Source of the DNA: Ogataea parapolymorpha DL-1 | Lineage: Eukaryota; Ascomycota; Pichiomycetes; Pichiales; Pichiaceae | NCBI RefSeq assembly: GCF_000187245.1 | Contig: NC_027861.1 | Coordinates: forward strand, 1,054,001-1,118,000 | DNA: 64,000 bases | Direction of reading: 5' to 3' | Shown: positions 10,527 through 19,135 of the stretch, piece by piece | Numbering within the stretch: position 1 is the first letter of the stretch | Layout: every line of letters starts with the position of its first letter | Notes under the pieces: model-generated | Database searches by the model: none | Seen by the model: only the letters and a program-made list of their open reading frames with translations | What the model was told of the DNA's origin: nothing | Made by a program: the position numbers and the translations under genes

Positions 10527-11681
10527 ATGACTAGATTGGTTAAATCTATGAGGGGAATTAGACACTTTCATCGGTCGGCCGCGGTCCTGTCCGATTTCAC
10601 CCATGTAGTTATCGGCGCCGGCGTCGTTGGTTTGGCTGTGGGTGCCGAATTGGCCAAAAGAGAGTCAAATAATGTGCTAGTGGTGGAAAAGCATGCACAC
10701 CACGGACAAGAGACTTCTTCCCGGAACTCGGAAGTGATCCATGCAGGTCTGTACTATCCCGATGAGTCTCTCAAGACAAAATTATGTATTGAGGGCAAAG
10801 AGATGATATATGACGCTGCAAAGTTCGGAGTTGAGTCTTCGAAGTGTGGCAAGTGGGTTGTGGCTCAGGACGAGGCTCAATTAGAGTATCTTCATCAGTT
10901 GCACGAGAAGTCCAAGAAAATCGGCGTTCCAACCGAGTTTGTGTCGCTGGAAAAAGCCAGACAACAAGAACCATTGATTCGTGCGAATGCCGGCATTCTA
11001 TACTCTCCGACCACGGGAATTGTTTCTGCACATTCTCTGATGGACTATCTTCTTGCCGAGCTGGAAAACCACGGGGGCATGCTGATGACGTCGACTGAGG
11101 TGACTGGCATAGTCAAAGATGGTGAGTACGAGTTGACCACAATTTCTGGGGACGAGGAGTTTCCAATCAGAGCGGATGTGGTGATTAATAGTGCAGGACT
11201 GTATTCTCCGGGAATCGCCAACCTTTTGCTTCCTAAGGAGAAACACTATACTCCGTACTATGCAAAGGGAAACTATTTTGCATACTCCCATAACCCTGGA
11301 ATTCACAGACTTGTGTATCCATGTCCAACCCCAAATATTGCTACCTTGGGCACTCATTTGACTTTGGATCTGGGAGGACAGCTCAGATTTGGCCCAGACT
11401 TGGAATGGGTCGACAGGCCAGACGATTTCAAGCCGAACGAGGCAAATCTCGACTCAGTCCACGAGGAAGTGTCCAAATACTTCCCCGGAGTGAAGCGTGA
11501 AAATTTAAGTGCTAGTTACAGCGGCATCCGTCCAAAACTGATTCCTCCGGGAACCAAGAGTCTCCACGATTTTGTGATTGAGGAGACGTTCCCTGGTTTC
11601 GTTAATCTCGTCGGAATAGAGAGTCCAGGACTCACTGCCAGCATGGCAATTGGAAAACATGTGTTCAACATGATTGGATAG
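10527..11681 (+). CDS. FAD-dependent L-2-hydroxyglutarate dehydrogenase-like oxidoreductase
   Basis: 384 residues of the DAO/L2HGDH flavoprotein family. An N-terminal basic, Ser/His-containing leader (MTRLVKSMRGIRHFHRSAA) looks mitochondrial. The dinucleotide-binding motif VIGAGVVGLAVGAELAKR follows at about 28-45. Family landmarks include SSRNSEVIHAGLYYP, the TGIVSAHSL block and YAKGNYFAYS, all typical of L-2-hydroxyglutarate oxidases, which convert the metabolite to 2-oxoglutarate. The exact substrate is inferred. A second in-frame ATG at 10548 could also be used. Its stop codon is only 2 bp from the stop of the convergent KIN28 gene. Confidence 0.85.
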   Translation: MTRLVKSMRGIRHFHRSAAVLSDFTHVVIGAGVVGLAVGAELAKRESNNVLVVEKHAHHGQETSSRNSEVIHAGLYYPDESLKTKLCIEGKEMIYDAAKFGVESSKCGKWVVAQDEAQLEYLHQLHEKSKKIGVPTEFVSLEKARQQEPLIRANAGILYSPTTGIVSAHSLMDYLLAELENHGGMLMTSTEVTGIVKDGEYELTTISGDEEFPIRADVVINSAGLYSPGIANLLLPKEKHYTPYYAKGNYFAYSHNPGIHRLVYPCPTPNIATLGTHLTLDLGGQLRFGPDLEWVDRPDDFKPNEANLDSVHEEVSKYFPGVKRENLSASYSGIRPKLIPPGTKSLHDFVIEETFPGFVNLVGIESPGLTASMAIGKHVFNMIG

Positions 11682-11683
11682 AT

Positions 11684-12601
11684 TTAAGATTTTTTCGGTA
11701 GATTTTCTGGCTCAGTAGGCTCTGGCAACTCTTTGAAATAGCCATGCAAAAGACAAGCCTCTGTATCGAGTCTGTTGTTTGGGTTCAATGCTAGCATACC
11801 GCACATCAGGTCCAGCGCGGACTCTGTAGCGGCCGGGAATCTGTTTCTCAGTTCCTGTCGTGAAGGCTCTGGATAAACTGTGAGATTGTTATAGTTCGGA
11901 AGGTGGGACACACCCGGCCACTTTTCTTCGGTTGGAGTTCCTAAGGCCTGGAAAGTGACAACTAGCTGGTCTGCGTCATCCTTCCCCGGTAAATACGGCG
12001 TTCTCAGCATCAATTCGGCGAATATAATCCCAACAGCCCAGATGTCCACTGCCGGGGAGTAATGTTGGGCTCCAAAGAGAAGTTCTGGCCCTCTGTACCA
12101 TCTTGTGACCACGTTAGAGGTGAGTTTCTCATTAGGCATCCCAAGAGACCTCGCAAGACCAAAATCGGCTATTTTCACGTATCCTTCGGGCGAGATTAGT
12201 AAATTGTTTGGCTTCAGATCGCGATGGAGTATTCCGTTTCTGTGGCAATGGTGCAACCCTCGCAAGGTCATCAGCATCCAGGATTTTATGTCAGCTGGCA
12301 CAATCATCAACTTTTTATCGTTGATGATCATCTCGAGATCCGAGGGGAGAAACTCCAGAATCAGATTGAGGTTTTTCTCCTTGTCTGCAAAAACGTCCAC
12401 CAGTTCAATGATGTTTTGGTGCTTCAACTCCTGGAGATACTTCATCTCTCTGATGGCTGACATATCGAGCCCATCTTTGAAGGCACCGGTTTTAATTTCT
12501 TTGATGGCTATATTTCGACCGGTAGCAATCTGTTTCCCCAAGTAAACAACGGCATATGTACCTTCTCCTACCTTTTTTTCTTTGGTATACGCCGTAGACA
12601 T
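11684..12601 (-). CDS. KIN28: TFIIH cyclin-dependent kinase Kin28 (CDK7)
   Basis: 305 residues (S. cerevisiae has 306). Kin28 phosphorylates Ser5/Ser7 of the RNA polymerase II C-terminal domain at promoters. Visible elements are the glycine loop VGEGTYAVVYLGK, the catalytic Lys34, a PSTAIRE-like helix (GLDMSAIREMKYLQEL), HRDLKPNNLL, DFGLARSLG, and the activation segment with the T-loop threonine in TSNVVTRWYRGPELL. GEGTYAVVY and the IREMK helix are diagnostic of the CDK7 group. S. cerevisiae KIN28 has an intron; none is seen here. Divergent from the SSH4-like gene (189 bp between starts). Confidence 0.96.
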   Translation of the reverse strand: MSTAYTKEKKVGEGTYAVVYLGKQIATGRNIAIKEIKTGAFKDGLDMSAIREMKYLQELKHQNIIELVDVFADKEKNLNLILEFLPSDLEMIINDKKLMIVPADIKSWMLMTLRGLHHCHRNGILHRDLKPNNLLISPEGYVKIADFGLARSLGMPNEKLTSNVVTRWYRGPELLFGAQHYSPAVDIWAVGIIFAELMLRTPYLPGKDDADQLVVTFQALGTPTEEKWPGVSHLPNYNNLTVYPEPSRQELRNRFPAATESALDLMCGMLALNPNNRLDTEACLLHGYFKELPEPTEPENLPKKS

Positions 12602-12790
12602 TGAAGGCAGAAATAATGAAAATTACATAAATCTATATAAAGAAAAAAATAAAAAAAATCTAGATAATATTATCATTTGTTCCCAGCCATCGTCGTCGAA
12701 GTTATTAATCATATAAATTATTTGCCAAAAACGTCAGGTTTTTGCCTCATCCTGAATTCAAGTGCTTTTTGACCAAGTGTACAGTACACC

Positions 12791-14035
12791 ATGTCATTCA
12801 TGAACGACAGGCAGTGCTTTTTGGTCCTACTTAGCTTGCTTAGCTACGGGGCTCAGGGCGCTCCGGTAATTTTCGAAGACCAGCCCGAGAACATACCTTC
12901 AGATCTCGTTGTCCTGCTGGGAATGGCGATTGGGTTTTTTGGAGTATTCATCATATCGCTGATCGTCTATTGCCTACAGAGGTTGCTGCGAAGAGGCATA
13001 CGATTGACCCACGAGTTCCCAGGATCCTTGGACGATGCTGCTCAGGAGGCTGAGGAAGACAGGCGCGCGCTAGATGAACTTCCTCCCAATGAGCAAGAGC
13101 TATACTTTCAGGCCAAGGATTTTCTAAAACTGAATCCGATGAACAACCAGGAGCTGACCTTATCACAGAATTTAATCATACAGGAAAAAGGAGTGTCGGC
13201 ATGGGAGTTTCGACCTCATGTTGAATGCCAAGAGTTTATTCGTGTGATAGACAAGACTGAGATCGAATTCTTGAACACTGGCCAAGAGCTCTCCATTCAA
13301 ACGAACTTTCCTATTCCAAAAGAAAACGAAGTGTACTATTTTGAGACCAAGATTTACGACCTTCCTAATCCAGAAAACACCTTAATATCAATTGGAATTG
13401 CCACTTTCCCATACCCATACTTCCGCCTCCCTGGCCGCAACCGAATCTCGGCATCGTACGATTCAACAGGCCACAGACGCTATAATGACCCTTTCCCGCT
13501 CGAAGACACGATATTCCCCACTCTTGAACACGGAGATGTGATTGGATGTGGCATCAAAATAGCGTCGAGGACTGTTTTCTGGACGCGGAACGGCAAAAAA
13601 CTGTCGGAGTCGAAAATAGGAGGTCATATTAAGCTCCCAAAAAATTTACAACTATACCCTACAGTTGGTTCGAACAACAGGTGCGCGCTTCATGTGAACG
13701 TTGGACAGGCAGGATATGTTTTCATAGAGGCAAATGTTAAGAAATGGGGATTTGGTCCGCTCGAAGGCAACGAGATTCCTCCACCGCTATACACGAAATT
13801 CAATAAGGATGTTTTATTGGAAAGCAGTGACTTGGACCTCAACGATCTCAGTTTGCGAAACGGAGATTTTCCACCGGATTTCTGGGACGCCGTGGACGGC
13901 TCTTCTGAGTTCAACGACGTCGAAGAGAACATTACACTACACACTTTAAGAGAAGACGAACGTTCGGAAAATCTGCCATCGGAGCAGGAGGATGTTCCTG
14001 ATAGTCCTCCTTTATACGATGAAGTGTCTCGATAA
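12791..14035 (+). CDS. SSH4: Ssh4/Ear1-type Rsp5 adaptor (SPRY domain, PY motifs)
   Basis: 414 residues. A hydrophobic N terminus is followed by one strong membrane span at about 37-62 (LLGMAIGFFGVFIISLIVY). Then come a cytosolic linker and a SPRY domain (about 160-320, with YYFETKIYDLPNP and GDVIGCGIKIASRTVFWTRNG). Two PPxY motifs lie after it: PPPLY soon after the SPRY domain and SPPLYDE at the extreme C terminus. Membrane span, SPRY and PY motifs are the signature of Ssh4 and Ear1, endosomal/vacuolar adaptors that bring the Rsp5 ubiquitin ligase to cargo. The single copy could equal either paralogue. It is shorter than Ssh4 (579), mainly in the tail. Confidence 0.88.
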   Translation: MSFMNDRQCFLVLLSLLSYGAQGAPVIFEDQPENIPSDLVVLLGMAIGFFGVFIISLIVYCLQRLLRRGIRLTHEFPGSLDDAAQEAEEDRRALDELPPNEQELYFQAKDFLKLNPMNNQELTLSQNLIIQEKGVSAWEFRPHVECQEFIRVIDKTEIEFLNTGQELSIQTNFPIPKENEVYYFETKIYDLPNPENTLISIGIATFPYPYFRLPGRNRISASYDSTGHRRYNDPFPLEDTIFPTLEHGDVIGCGIKIASRTVFWTRNGKKLSESKIGGHIKLPKNLQLYPTVGSNNRCALHVNVGQAGYVFIEANVKKWGFGPLEGNEIPPPLYTKFNKDVLLESSDLDLNDLSLRNGDFPPDFWDAVDGSSEFNDVEENITLHTLREDERSENLPSEQEDVPDSPPLYDEVSR

Positions 14036-14075
14036 GTGATGTATGCATTTATACAATCTATATTAACGATATTTA

Positions 14076-16208
14076 TCAAGAGCATGACCATTCAGCGTAG
14101 ACGTGCCAGGAATCATTGTTGAGAACTACAAGTCTCCATAATCCTGGTTCATTCAGACGCTTGGTGAGCTCAAAAGCATCGTCTTGATATGGCAAAAGAT
14201 GGAAAGTGCCAGAGGGAGAAATTAGGTTGCACTTGATTGTGCTATTAGTGGAAAGCACCTGGAATTTGTATGGCAGATTTCTAGTCAAATTAAAGGTCTG
14301 TGGCTGTTTGATGTACAGATCAAAGTCTAAATGAGCATTGTTGTCGTTTTTCTTCACCCATTCGATAGGCTTATATTTTCCCTTGTGAGAGCAAGGCAAC
14401 GAAAGAACCATCGAGAAGTCTGCTCCTGGACGCGCAGTTGAGCGAGCATAGACGCAGATGAAACCCAAAGAGCACCTCGGAGGCATTGCTGCCTTGATCT
14501 TCGCCAACCTTTTGTCTCTTTTCATGTAAACCTGTACCAGTGCTTCCCCTTGGGCATCATTATCGTATGACCTGACGATGGCGCGGACGTCAATCTTTTT
14601 TGGAATTTCAAGGTCGAACTCGATCAACTCTAAATCTGTCAGCCGGAACAGTGAATGGTTGAACTTGTAAAGACTAAGCTTGTGATGCAAGAAGCCTGAA
14701 TATAATGGGGGCAACGCCATTTGGACTAAAGGATCCAGGGGAGGCACGACATGCTGTTGGTCTGCGTGCATCGGAACGTGGGTGTAGAGCAGGTCCAAAG
14801 GCTTAGCGAGGAAGTAAAATTCGGAGTTTTGCTGGAGCGACAGCGGCTCGATTAGATTTAGCTCGTCATTTACTGGATTGGTGTGGTTTCCGAGAGCAAC
14901 GTCAATAAAACGGTATTCACCTTCCACCAGCACTGAGATCCATGTATGGTTGAGCACAAGGTTGCTGTCGAGAAGCTGCAGCGGCTTTTTGAATTTTCCC
15001 AGTATTATTTCCATTTCGAGGTCCAGATGCGATGCCATGATATAGAACATCCATGTAAGCTGATGACCGGTGCATCTTTTTCTGTGAATTATGTCTGAGA
15101 ACAGCGCCTCTGATGGCGACACTTTGGCGCTGAGTTTTTCTTGTTTCTCTATAATCTCGAACCTGGTGGTGAGATAGACGTAAATGGCTTTGAGTTGCTC
15201 CAAGGGAGTCAGGAATCGTGGAATTATGCGGTTTTTCACAATTTCTCTGGGCCCGATGAACCGATCATCCGGCAGCTCTGCCACGAACTCGTCAACGTGG
15301 TCTAAGTCGGTCTCATCAATTATAGATGGAGAGGAGTAAGACAGTTTCTCGTCGACATTTAGACTCGAGATGGCCTTTTGAGGCTGCAAAATTAGGTCGG
15401 GTTCTTCCTGAACAACACGGGATTTCCTGTTGGCTCTGTCGCGGCCGGTGAGAGTTCGCGTTCTCACCAGGTCATCGTCAGCATCCGTCTCTTTTATCGT
15501 GAGATCCTCGAGCTTGTCGAGACTCGTGCTGAAAATCTGGTCGTCTAACGAAGGTTCGACGGATTTTCGACCCAGCAACCTTCTGAAAAATTTCGGGTGT
15601 TTGGCATTAGGGCCCTTCTCTAGCATCGAGCTCACCAGGTCTTGTCTGTCGCTGTCCGACATGCTGGCCTGCATTTTTGCTTCCTTGTGGCGCATCAGTG
15701 AGCCCGCCGAGGTGGCAGAGAAGTCCGAATGTCCAAAATACGAGGACCGTTCCGTGTCTGTTGATAAGGTGGACGAGTCCAGGATCCGCTGCGTGTATGA
15801 CGATGTGAACAGTTTGTTGTATGTGGAATACTGGTGTTTCGGTGGCGGAGGTGGGATCTCGTCGTAGTTCGTGACGTCCGTGGGAACAGATACGGAAGAA
15901 CCTAGTTTCAGGCTGCTGGACGAGGCGGACGGGGTGAGTCTGAGAGACTTGGAGGAGCTCGACTCCTTCAGCTCCAGCAAGCTCTTTCGCGACCCAGACT
16001 CCTTGATCTGTAGCACCTGGATGAACTTGGTTGGAAACCTTCCAGCAAGTTTACTTCTGAGTGAAACGCCGTAGCACCATTGGCCGTCAGAGGAAGTTTT
16101 AGACACCTCGATGATATCTCCCTCAATAAACCCGAGATCTTTCTCCTTGTTGTTACCACCCCAACTCCAAATGGCCTTGGCTTTGAACGGTGGGGGAGGA
16201 AGGGTCAT
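14076..16208 (-). CDS. CYK3: Cytokinesis protein Cyk3 (SH3 + transglutaminase-like)
   Basis: 710 residues (S. cerevisiae Cyk3 has 885). Cyk3 works at the bud neck with Inn1/Hof1 to activate chitin synthase and build the primary septum. An SH3 domain is at about 8-67 (KAKAIWSWGGN, GDIIEV, GRFPTKFIQVL). A Ser-rich linker with a proline run (EIPPPPPKH, about 117-125) follows. A transglutaminase-like domain (about 335-445) has Cys379, His421 (NHTWISVLV) and Asp436 in the order of a Cys-His-Asp triad. The last 250 residues form the fungal Cyk3 C-terminal region. ATG at 16208; the long 510-bp region upstream is shared with the next gene. Confidence 0.93.
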   Translation of the reverse strand: MTLPPPPFKAKAIWSWGGNNKEKDLGFIEGDIIEVSKTSSDGQWCYGVSLRSKLAGRFPTKFIQVLQIKESGSRKSLLELKESSSSKSLRLTPSASSSSLKLGSSVSVPTDVTNYDEIPPPPPKHQYSTYNKLFTSSYTQRILDSSTLSTDTERSSYFGHSDFSATSAGSLMRHKEAKMQASMSDSDRQDLVSSMLEKGPNAKHPKFFRRLLGRKSVEPSLDDQIFSTSLDKLEDLTIKETDADDDLVRTRTLTGRDRANRKSRVVQEEPDLILQPQKAISSLNVDEKLSYSSPSIIDETDLDHVDEFVAELPDDRFIGPREIVKNRIIPRFLTPLEQLKAIYVYLTTRFEIIEKQEKLSAKVSPSEALFSDIIHRKRCTGHQLTWMFYIMASHLDLEMEIILGKFKKPLQLLDSNLVLNHTWISVLVEGEYRFIDVALGNHTNPVNDELNLIEPLSLQQNSEFYFLAKPLDLLYTHVPMHADQQHVVPPLDPLVQMALPPLYSGFLHHKLSLYKFNHSLFRLTDLELIEFDLEIPKKIDVRAIVRSYDNDAQGEALVQVYMKRDKRLAKIKAAMPPRCSLGFICVYARSTARPGADFSMVLSLPCSHKGKYKPIEWVKKNDNNAHLDFDLYIKQPQTFNLTRNLPYKFQVLSTNSTIKCNLISPSGTFHLLPYQDDAFELTKRLNEPGLWRLVVLNNDSWHVYAEWSCS

Positions 16209-16718
16209 GCTTAGCGCTGCGCAGGAACAAAAGTTGGATAGAAGAATAATTTAGACAACCAGCCTCCAGATCATTAGTTATCCATTTTGGGAAAGACAAA
16301 AATATTCAACAATAAAACGAAGGGGTAGCGAGCAGGAGCAGCCTAGGGAGAAGACGGATATGATATTCTCAATTAATTGATGACGGCAGATATGTTAGTG
16401 ATTTGTTGGTGATTTCCTGGAGGATTGATTGTTACAAATAATGTAGCATATAGTGGAAGATATCTTACTAACCACTACACAGTTCTGGAATTAATAAAAG
16501 GGTGTATTAAATATTTCAGACAGTACTGTAAAATGTACACGGAGACTCTGAAACTGCTGTTACATGTCCCACCACAATGCGTGGTATCACAGGAGATATG
16601 GACCTTTTTCATCAGGTCCTAGTGCAAATATAATTGTTGTCTGAATTCTGTACCACTACAAACATGTCGCGGAAAGTCTGCCTTTTCTGCCCCTTCCCTA
16701 TTTTTTTTCTTATAAGAC
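16209..16718. promoter_or_regulatory. 510-bp gene-free divergent intergenic region
   Basis: This region separates the divergent starts of CYK3 (minus) and the intron-containing gene (plus). It is AT-rich and has no convincing coding frame, tRNA boxes or long repeats. A perfect TACTAAC at 16466-16472 followed by an AG at 16481-16482 resembles the 3' end of an intron in a 5' leader, but no good donor was found upstream. A pyrimidine-rich stretch (16680-16712) directly precedes the plus-strand ATG at 16719. Confidence 0.5.
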
Positions 16719-18220
16719 ATGTCAAGCAAACAGCTGGACAAAATGGTCGATTCGATGTAAGTTGACGAGATTGTATGCTAACCCACAGCCTGCTGTCTAG
16801 AGAATACCATTCTTTGGCTCCGGAGGAGATTATCAGCCACAAGACTACGGGGATGAAGAGCCGACTGAAATTTTCTGACGATTCCCATCGGGAGAAGGTG
16901 TGGTCACCAGAAATGGTTTTCTACTACCTGAACCTGCTATTTGACGAATACAAAACGGGAACGCGATTTGTGCTCTTTAAATCACGCGACAGCTATGGCC
17001 CAAAAACTAGACATCCCGAGCTCACATTCCACCCCTTTCTATGGGCAGGCGACTGGCACCTAGCGGTTGGGTTCCACGAAAGCCAGAAAATTGTATTGGT
17101 AAACTGTTCTGAGTCGCAACCAGAGTCTGATGTGGGGTTTCCGCTTCGATCAGTTTTGAAAATTGAGGATTTTGTGATCTATTTTGGGCACAAGGTCAAC
17201 AAGTCCACCCTGAAGAAACCATACAGGGTGACGAACTTTATTGAACCCCTGTGTCCAATCAACGCAATCAACCTGCTATCGCTTGTATTCACGTTCTGTG
17301 TCTCGCCTACACACCTCAAAGAAATGTTTATTTCCCCAAATCCCGAGCTTCGAACCTTCGATGTGTCTGAGTTTTACGAGGAGATCAAAAACTTTGATCG
17401 TTTCGGCAATGCCAGACAAATTTTGGGAAACTCGCTTATGAACAGGTTGGTGGAGAAGAGCAAGACAAAGCCGGAACTGGACCCTGTGATTATAGCGAAG
17501 TTTGATCCAGAAACTGCCGATTTCAGCAAGTATTTCCCTGTCAAGACGGCCAAACACTTTTTGGATAGCATCAACGCACAAGCCGACCAGCTGCCGGAGG
17601 ACGCCGACGTTTTCGACGAGGTGGTGGAAATGATAGAAGGCTGGTGTCACGTGGAAAACCACACTGGTTTTGACAACTGGAGCATGCTTTTCAGAGAAAT
17701 TACTGTTGGATGCTATAATTCAAGAAGCAAGATCGAGTTCGACGAGGAGGAGTTTCAGGAGGTCCTTTTGAGCGCAGACCATCGAAGCCAGGTGTTTCCA
17801 CTTGTCCTGGAAAATGGCTCTAGCTACTTAATCAACGCAGACCGGACTGAAGACCAACTGGTGGTCAACGTGCTTGAAATCTCATTTAAGTCACGGGGAG
17901 CAAAAGATGTGTGTAGACCTTTTGCAGTGCGGCGTCTGATTGAAATGTATGGCTGGCATAACCGCAGACTGGTGAACAAGATCAATATGGATAAGTATTC
18001 AGTCCAGGGTTCGAAGTTGTACCATGTTTTATCTGGCTTCATCTACTTTATCCACTACTTTATTTACCACGGCAAATTTGATGTACACTTCAAACCGGAT
18101 CAAATGGATATTGACAGCCACAGCATTGTGTTCCAGTCTATGATGCATAAGATAGTTGCCAAAGACAAACCAGGAGTTATTGAGGACTACGCAAGGTTAA
18201 TCAGATATATAGAGGTGTAA
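16719..18220 (+). CDS. Unrecognised protein, two exons; possible degenerate Ulp/C48-like fold
   Basis: Proposed exons are 16719-16756 and 16789-18220, giving 489 residues. Exon 1 encodes MSSKQLDKMVDS and two bases of the next codon. The join gives an ILLSREYHSLAPEE continuation in frame with the long ORF. Without the splice the ORF would begin inside the intron at 16775. I do not recognise a named family. The segment WSPEMVFYYLNLLFDEYK, then AGDWHLAVGFHES, NCSES and EPLCPINAINLLS follows the order of helix, His, Asp and Cys blocks in Ulp/SENP (C48) SUMO proteases. If the alignment holds, the Asp is Asn and the Gln/Gly positions are lost. That resemblance is weak and inferred. Confidence 0.75.
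16757..16788 (+). other. Putative 32-nt spliceosomal intron
   Basis: Donor GTAAGT at 16757, branch point TGCTAAC at 16776-16782 and acceptor ACAG ending at 16788. The branch A is 7 nt from the last G, the same spacing as in the two other introns of this window. The length is not a multiple of three, so retention would shift the frame. Removing it joins an upstream ATG to the long ORF. Confidence 0.75.
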
Positions 18221-18283
18221 TATAGGGAAAAAGAGATGAAGTAGTAGAGTTATATACAGCCAGCTAGCAAAACAGAGCGTACC

Positions 18284-18379
18284 GACAGTATGGCCGAGTG
18301 GTTAAGGCGTTTGACTCGAATTCCTGTTCGTGCCATCAAATGGACTTTGTCCGCACAGGTTCAAATCCTGTTGCTGTCG
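18284..18379 (+). tRNA. tRNA-Ser(CGA) with a 14-nt intron
   Basis: The cloverleaf can be folded by eye. The acceptor stem is GACAGTA with TGCTGTC and discriminator G at 18379. The D arm is within GGCCGAGTGGTTAAGG (also the A box). The anticodon stem is TTTGA/TCAAA, with anticodon CGA at 18317-18319. A long class II variable arm (TGGACTTTGTCC) follows. The T arm is ACAGG-TTCAAAT-CCTGT, and the B box GGTTCAAATCC lies at 18358-18368. The intron is 18321-18334, one base 3' of the anticodon, where yeast tRNA introns lie. It reads UCG serine codons. The CDC8 start codon follows only 37 bp later. Confidence 0.95.
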
Positions 18380-18380
18380 A

Positions 18381-18391
18381 TTTTTTTTTTT
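18381..18391 (+). terminator. Pol III terminator (T11) of the tRNA-Ser gene
   Basis: An uninterrupted run of eleven T residues begins 2 bp after the tRNA discriminator base. It is a strong RNA polymerase III terminator and lies within the 5' flank of CDC8. Confidence 0.9.
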
Positions 18392-18416
18392 AGGCGATCG
18401 ATCAATTATTTTTTCC

Positions 18417-19049
18417 ATGACGCGTGGTGTTCTAATTGCCATTGAAGGGCTGGATCGTACTGGTAAGACTACGCAAACGTCACGTCTACTAGAAAGACTT
18501 GACAAGAGCGGCGTGGATGCAACGCTGATCAAATTTCCCGAACGGACGACCCCAATTGGGAGAATAATCAATACATATCTCACAGATAAAGCGTTTGAGC
18601 TCAGCGACCAGTCTGCGCATCTCTTGTTTAGCGCAAATAGGTGGGAGCTCGCCGAGAAAATCAGAAATCTGCTGGAAGACGGAAAAACAGTGGTTTTGGA
18701 TAGATACGTCTACTCGGGAGTGGCATATTCTTCAGCGAAAGGACTGCCGTTCGATTGGTGTTTAAGTCCAGACTTAGGGCTTCCGAAACCAGATATCGTG
18801 CTTTTTATGAAATTCAAGCATGAAGACAACGTCACTAGAGAAGGTTTCGGGGAGGAACGTTACGAAGTTGCAGAGTTTCAGCAAAGAGTGAAGACCCAGT
18901 TTGAGAAATTCCAGAACGAGGATAATTGGAAGACGATTTACGTGGACAACAAAAGCATAGAAGAAGTGGGGGAGCTTATATGGGCCGAATACGAGGTGGT
19001 AGCCAGAAGAGAGCGCGAAGCATTGCAAAAGTTCACTAAGCTCGAATAA
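18417..19049 (+). CDS. CDC8: Thymidylate (dTMP/UMP) kinase Cdc8
   Basis: 210 residues (S. cerevisiae Cdc8 has 216). It phosphorylates dTMP to dTDP, an essential step for DNA synthesis. The P loop is IEGLDRTGKTTQ near residues 8-19. The DR(Y) motif of the base-binding region is VLDRYVYSGVAYSSAKG, and the lid region follows. The frame is open back to 18330 inside the tRNA, from a non-ATG codon. The first ATG after the tRNA terminator, at 18417 (MTRGVLIAIEGLD), is the start. Its promoter must overlap or lie upstream of the tRNA gene. Confidence 0.96.
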   Translation: MTRGVLIAIEGLDRTGKTTQTSRLLERLDKSGVDATLIKFPERTTPIGRIINTYLTDKAFELSDQSAHLLFSANRWELAEKIRNLLEDGKTVVLDRYVYSGVAYSSAKGLPFDWCLSPDLGLPKPDIVLFMKFKHEDNVTREGFGEERYEVAEFQQRVKTQFEKFQNEDNWKTIYVDNKSIEEVGELIWAEYEVVARREREALQKFTKLE

Positions 19050-19135
19050 AAATTATAATCAATCTTATAAACGCAAAAGTCTGTCAGATAATACACAATA
19101 AAAAACACATCAGGAGCAGAACTGATGGAGCCACT

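Noticed and set aside
16466..16482. TACTAAC plus AG, resembling the end of a 5' leader intron
   Set aside because: No good GT donor at a sensible distance upstream; the branch to AG spacing (11 nt) also differs from the three accepted introns.
16425..16622. 65-codon plus-strand frame upstream of the intron-containing gene
   Set aside because: Short, non-ATG at its left end, low-information sequence in an AT-rich intergenic region.
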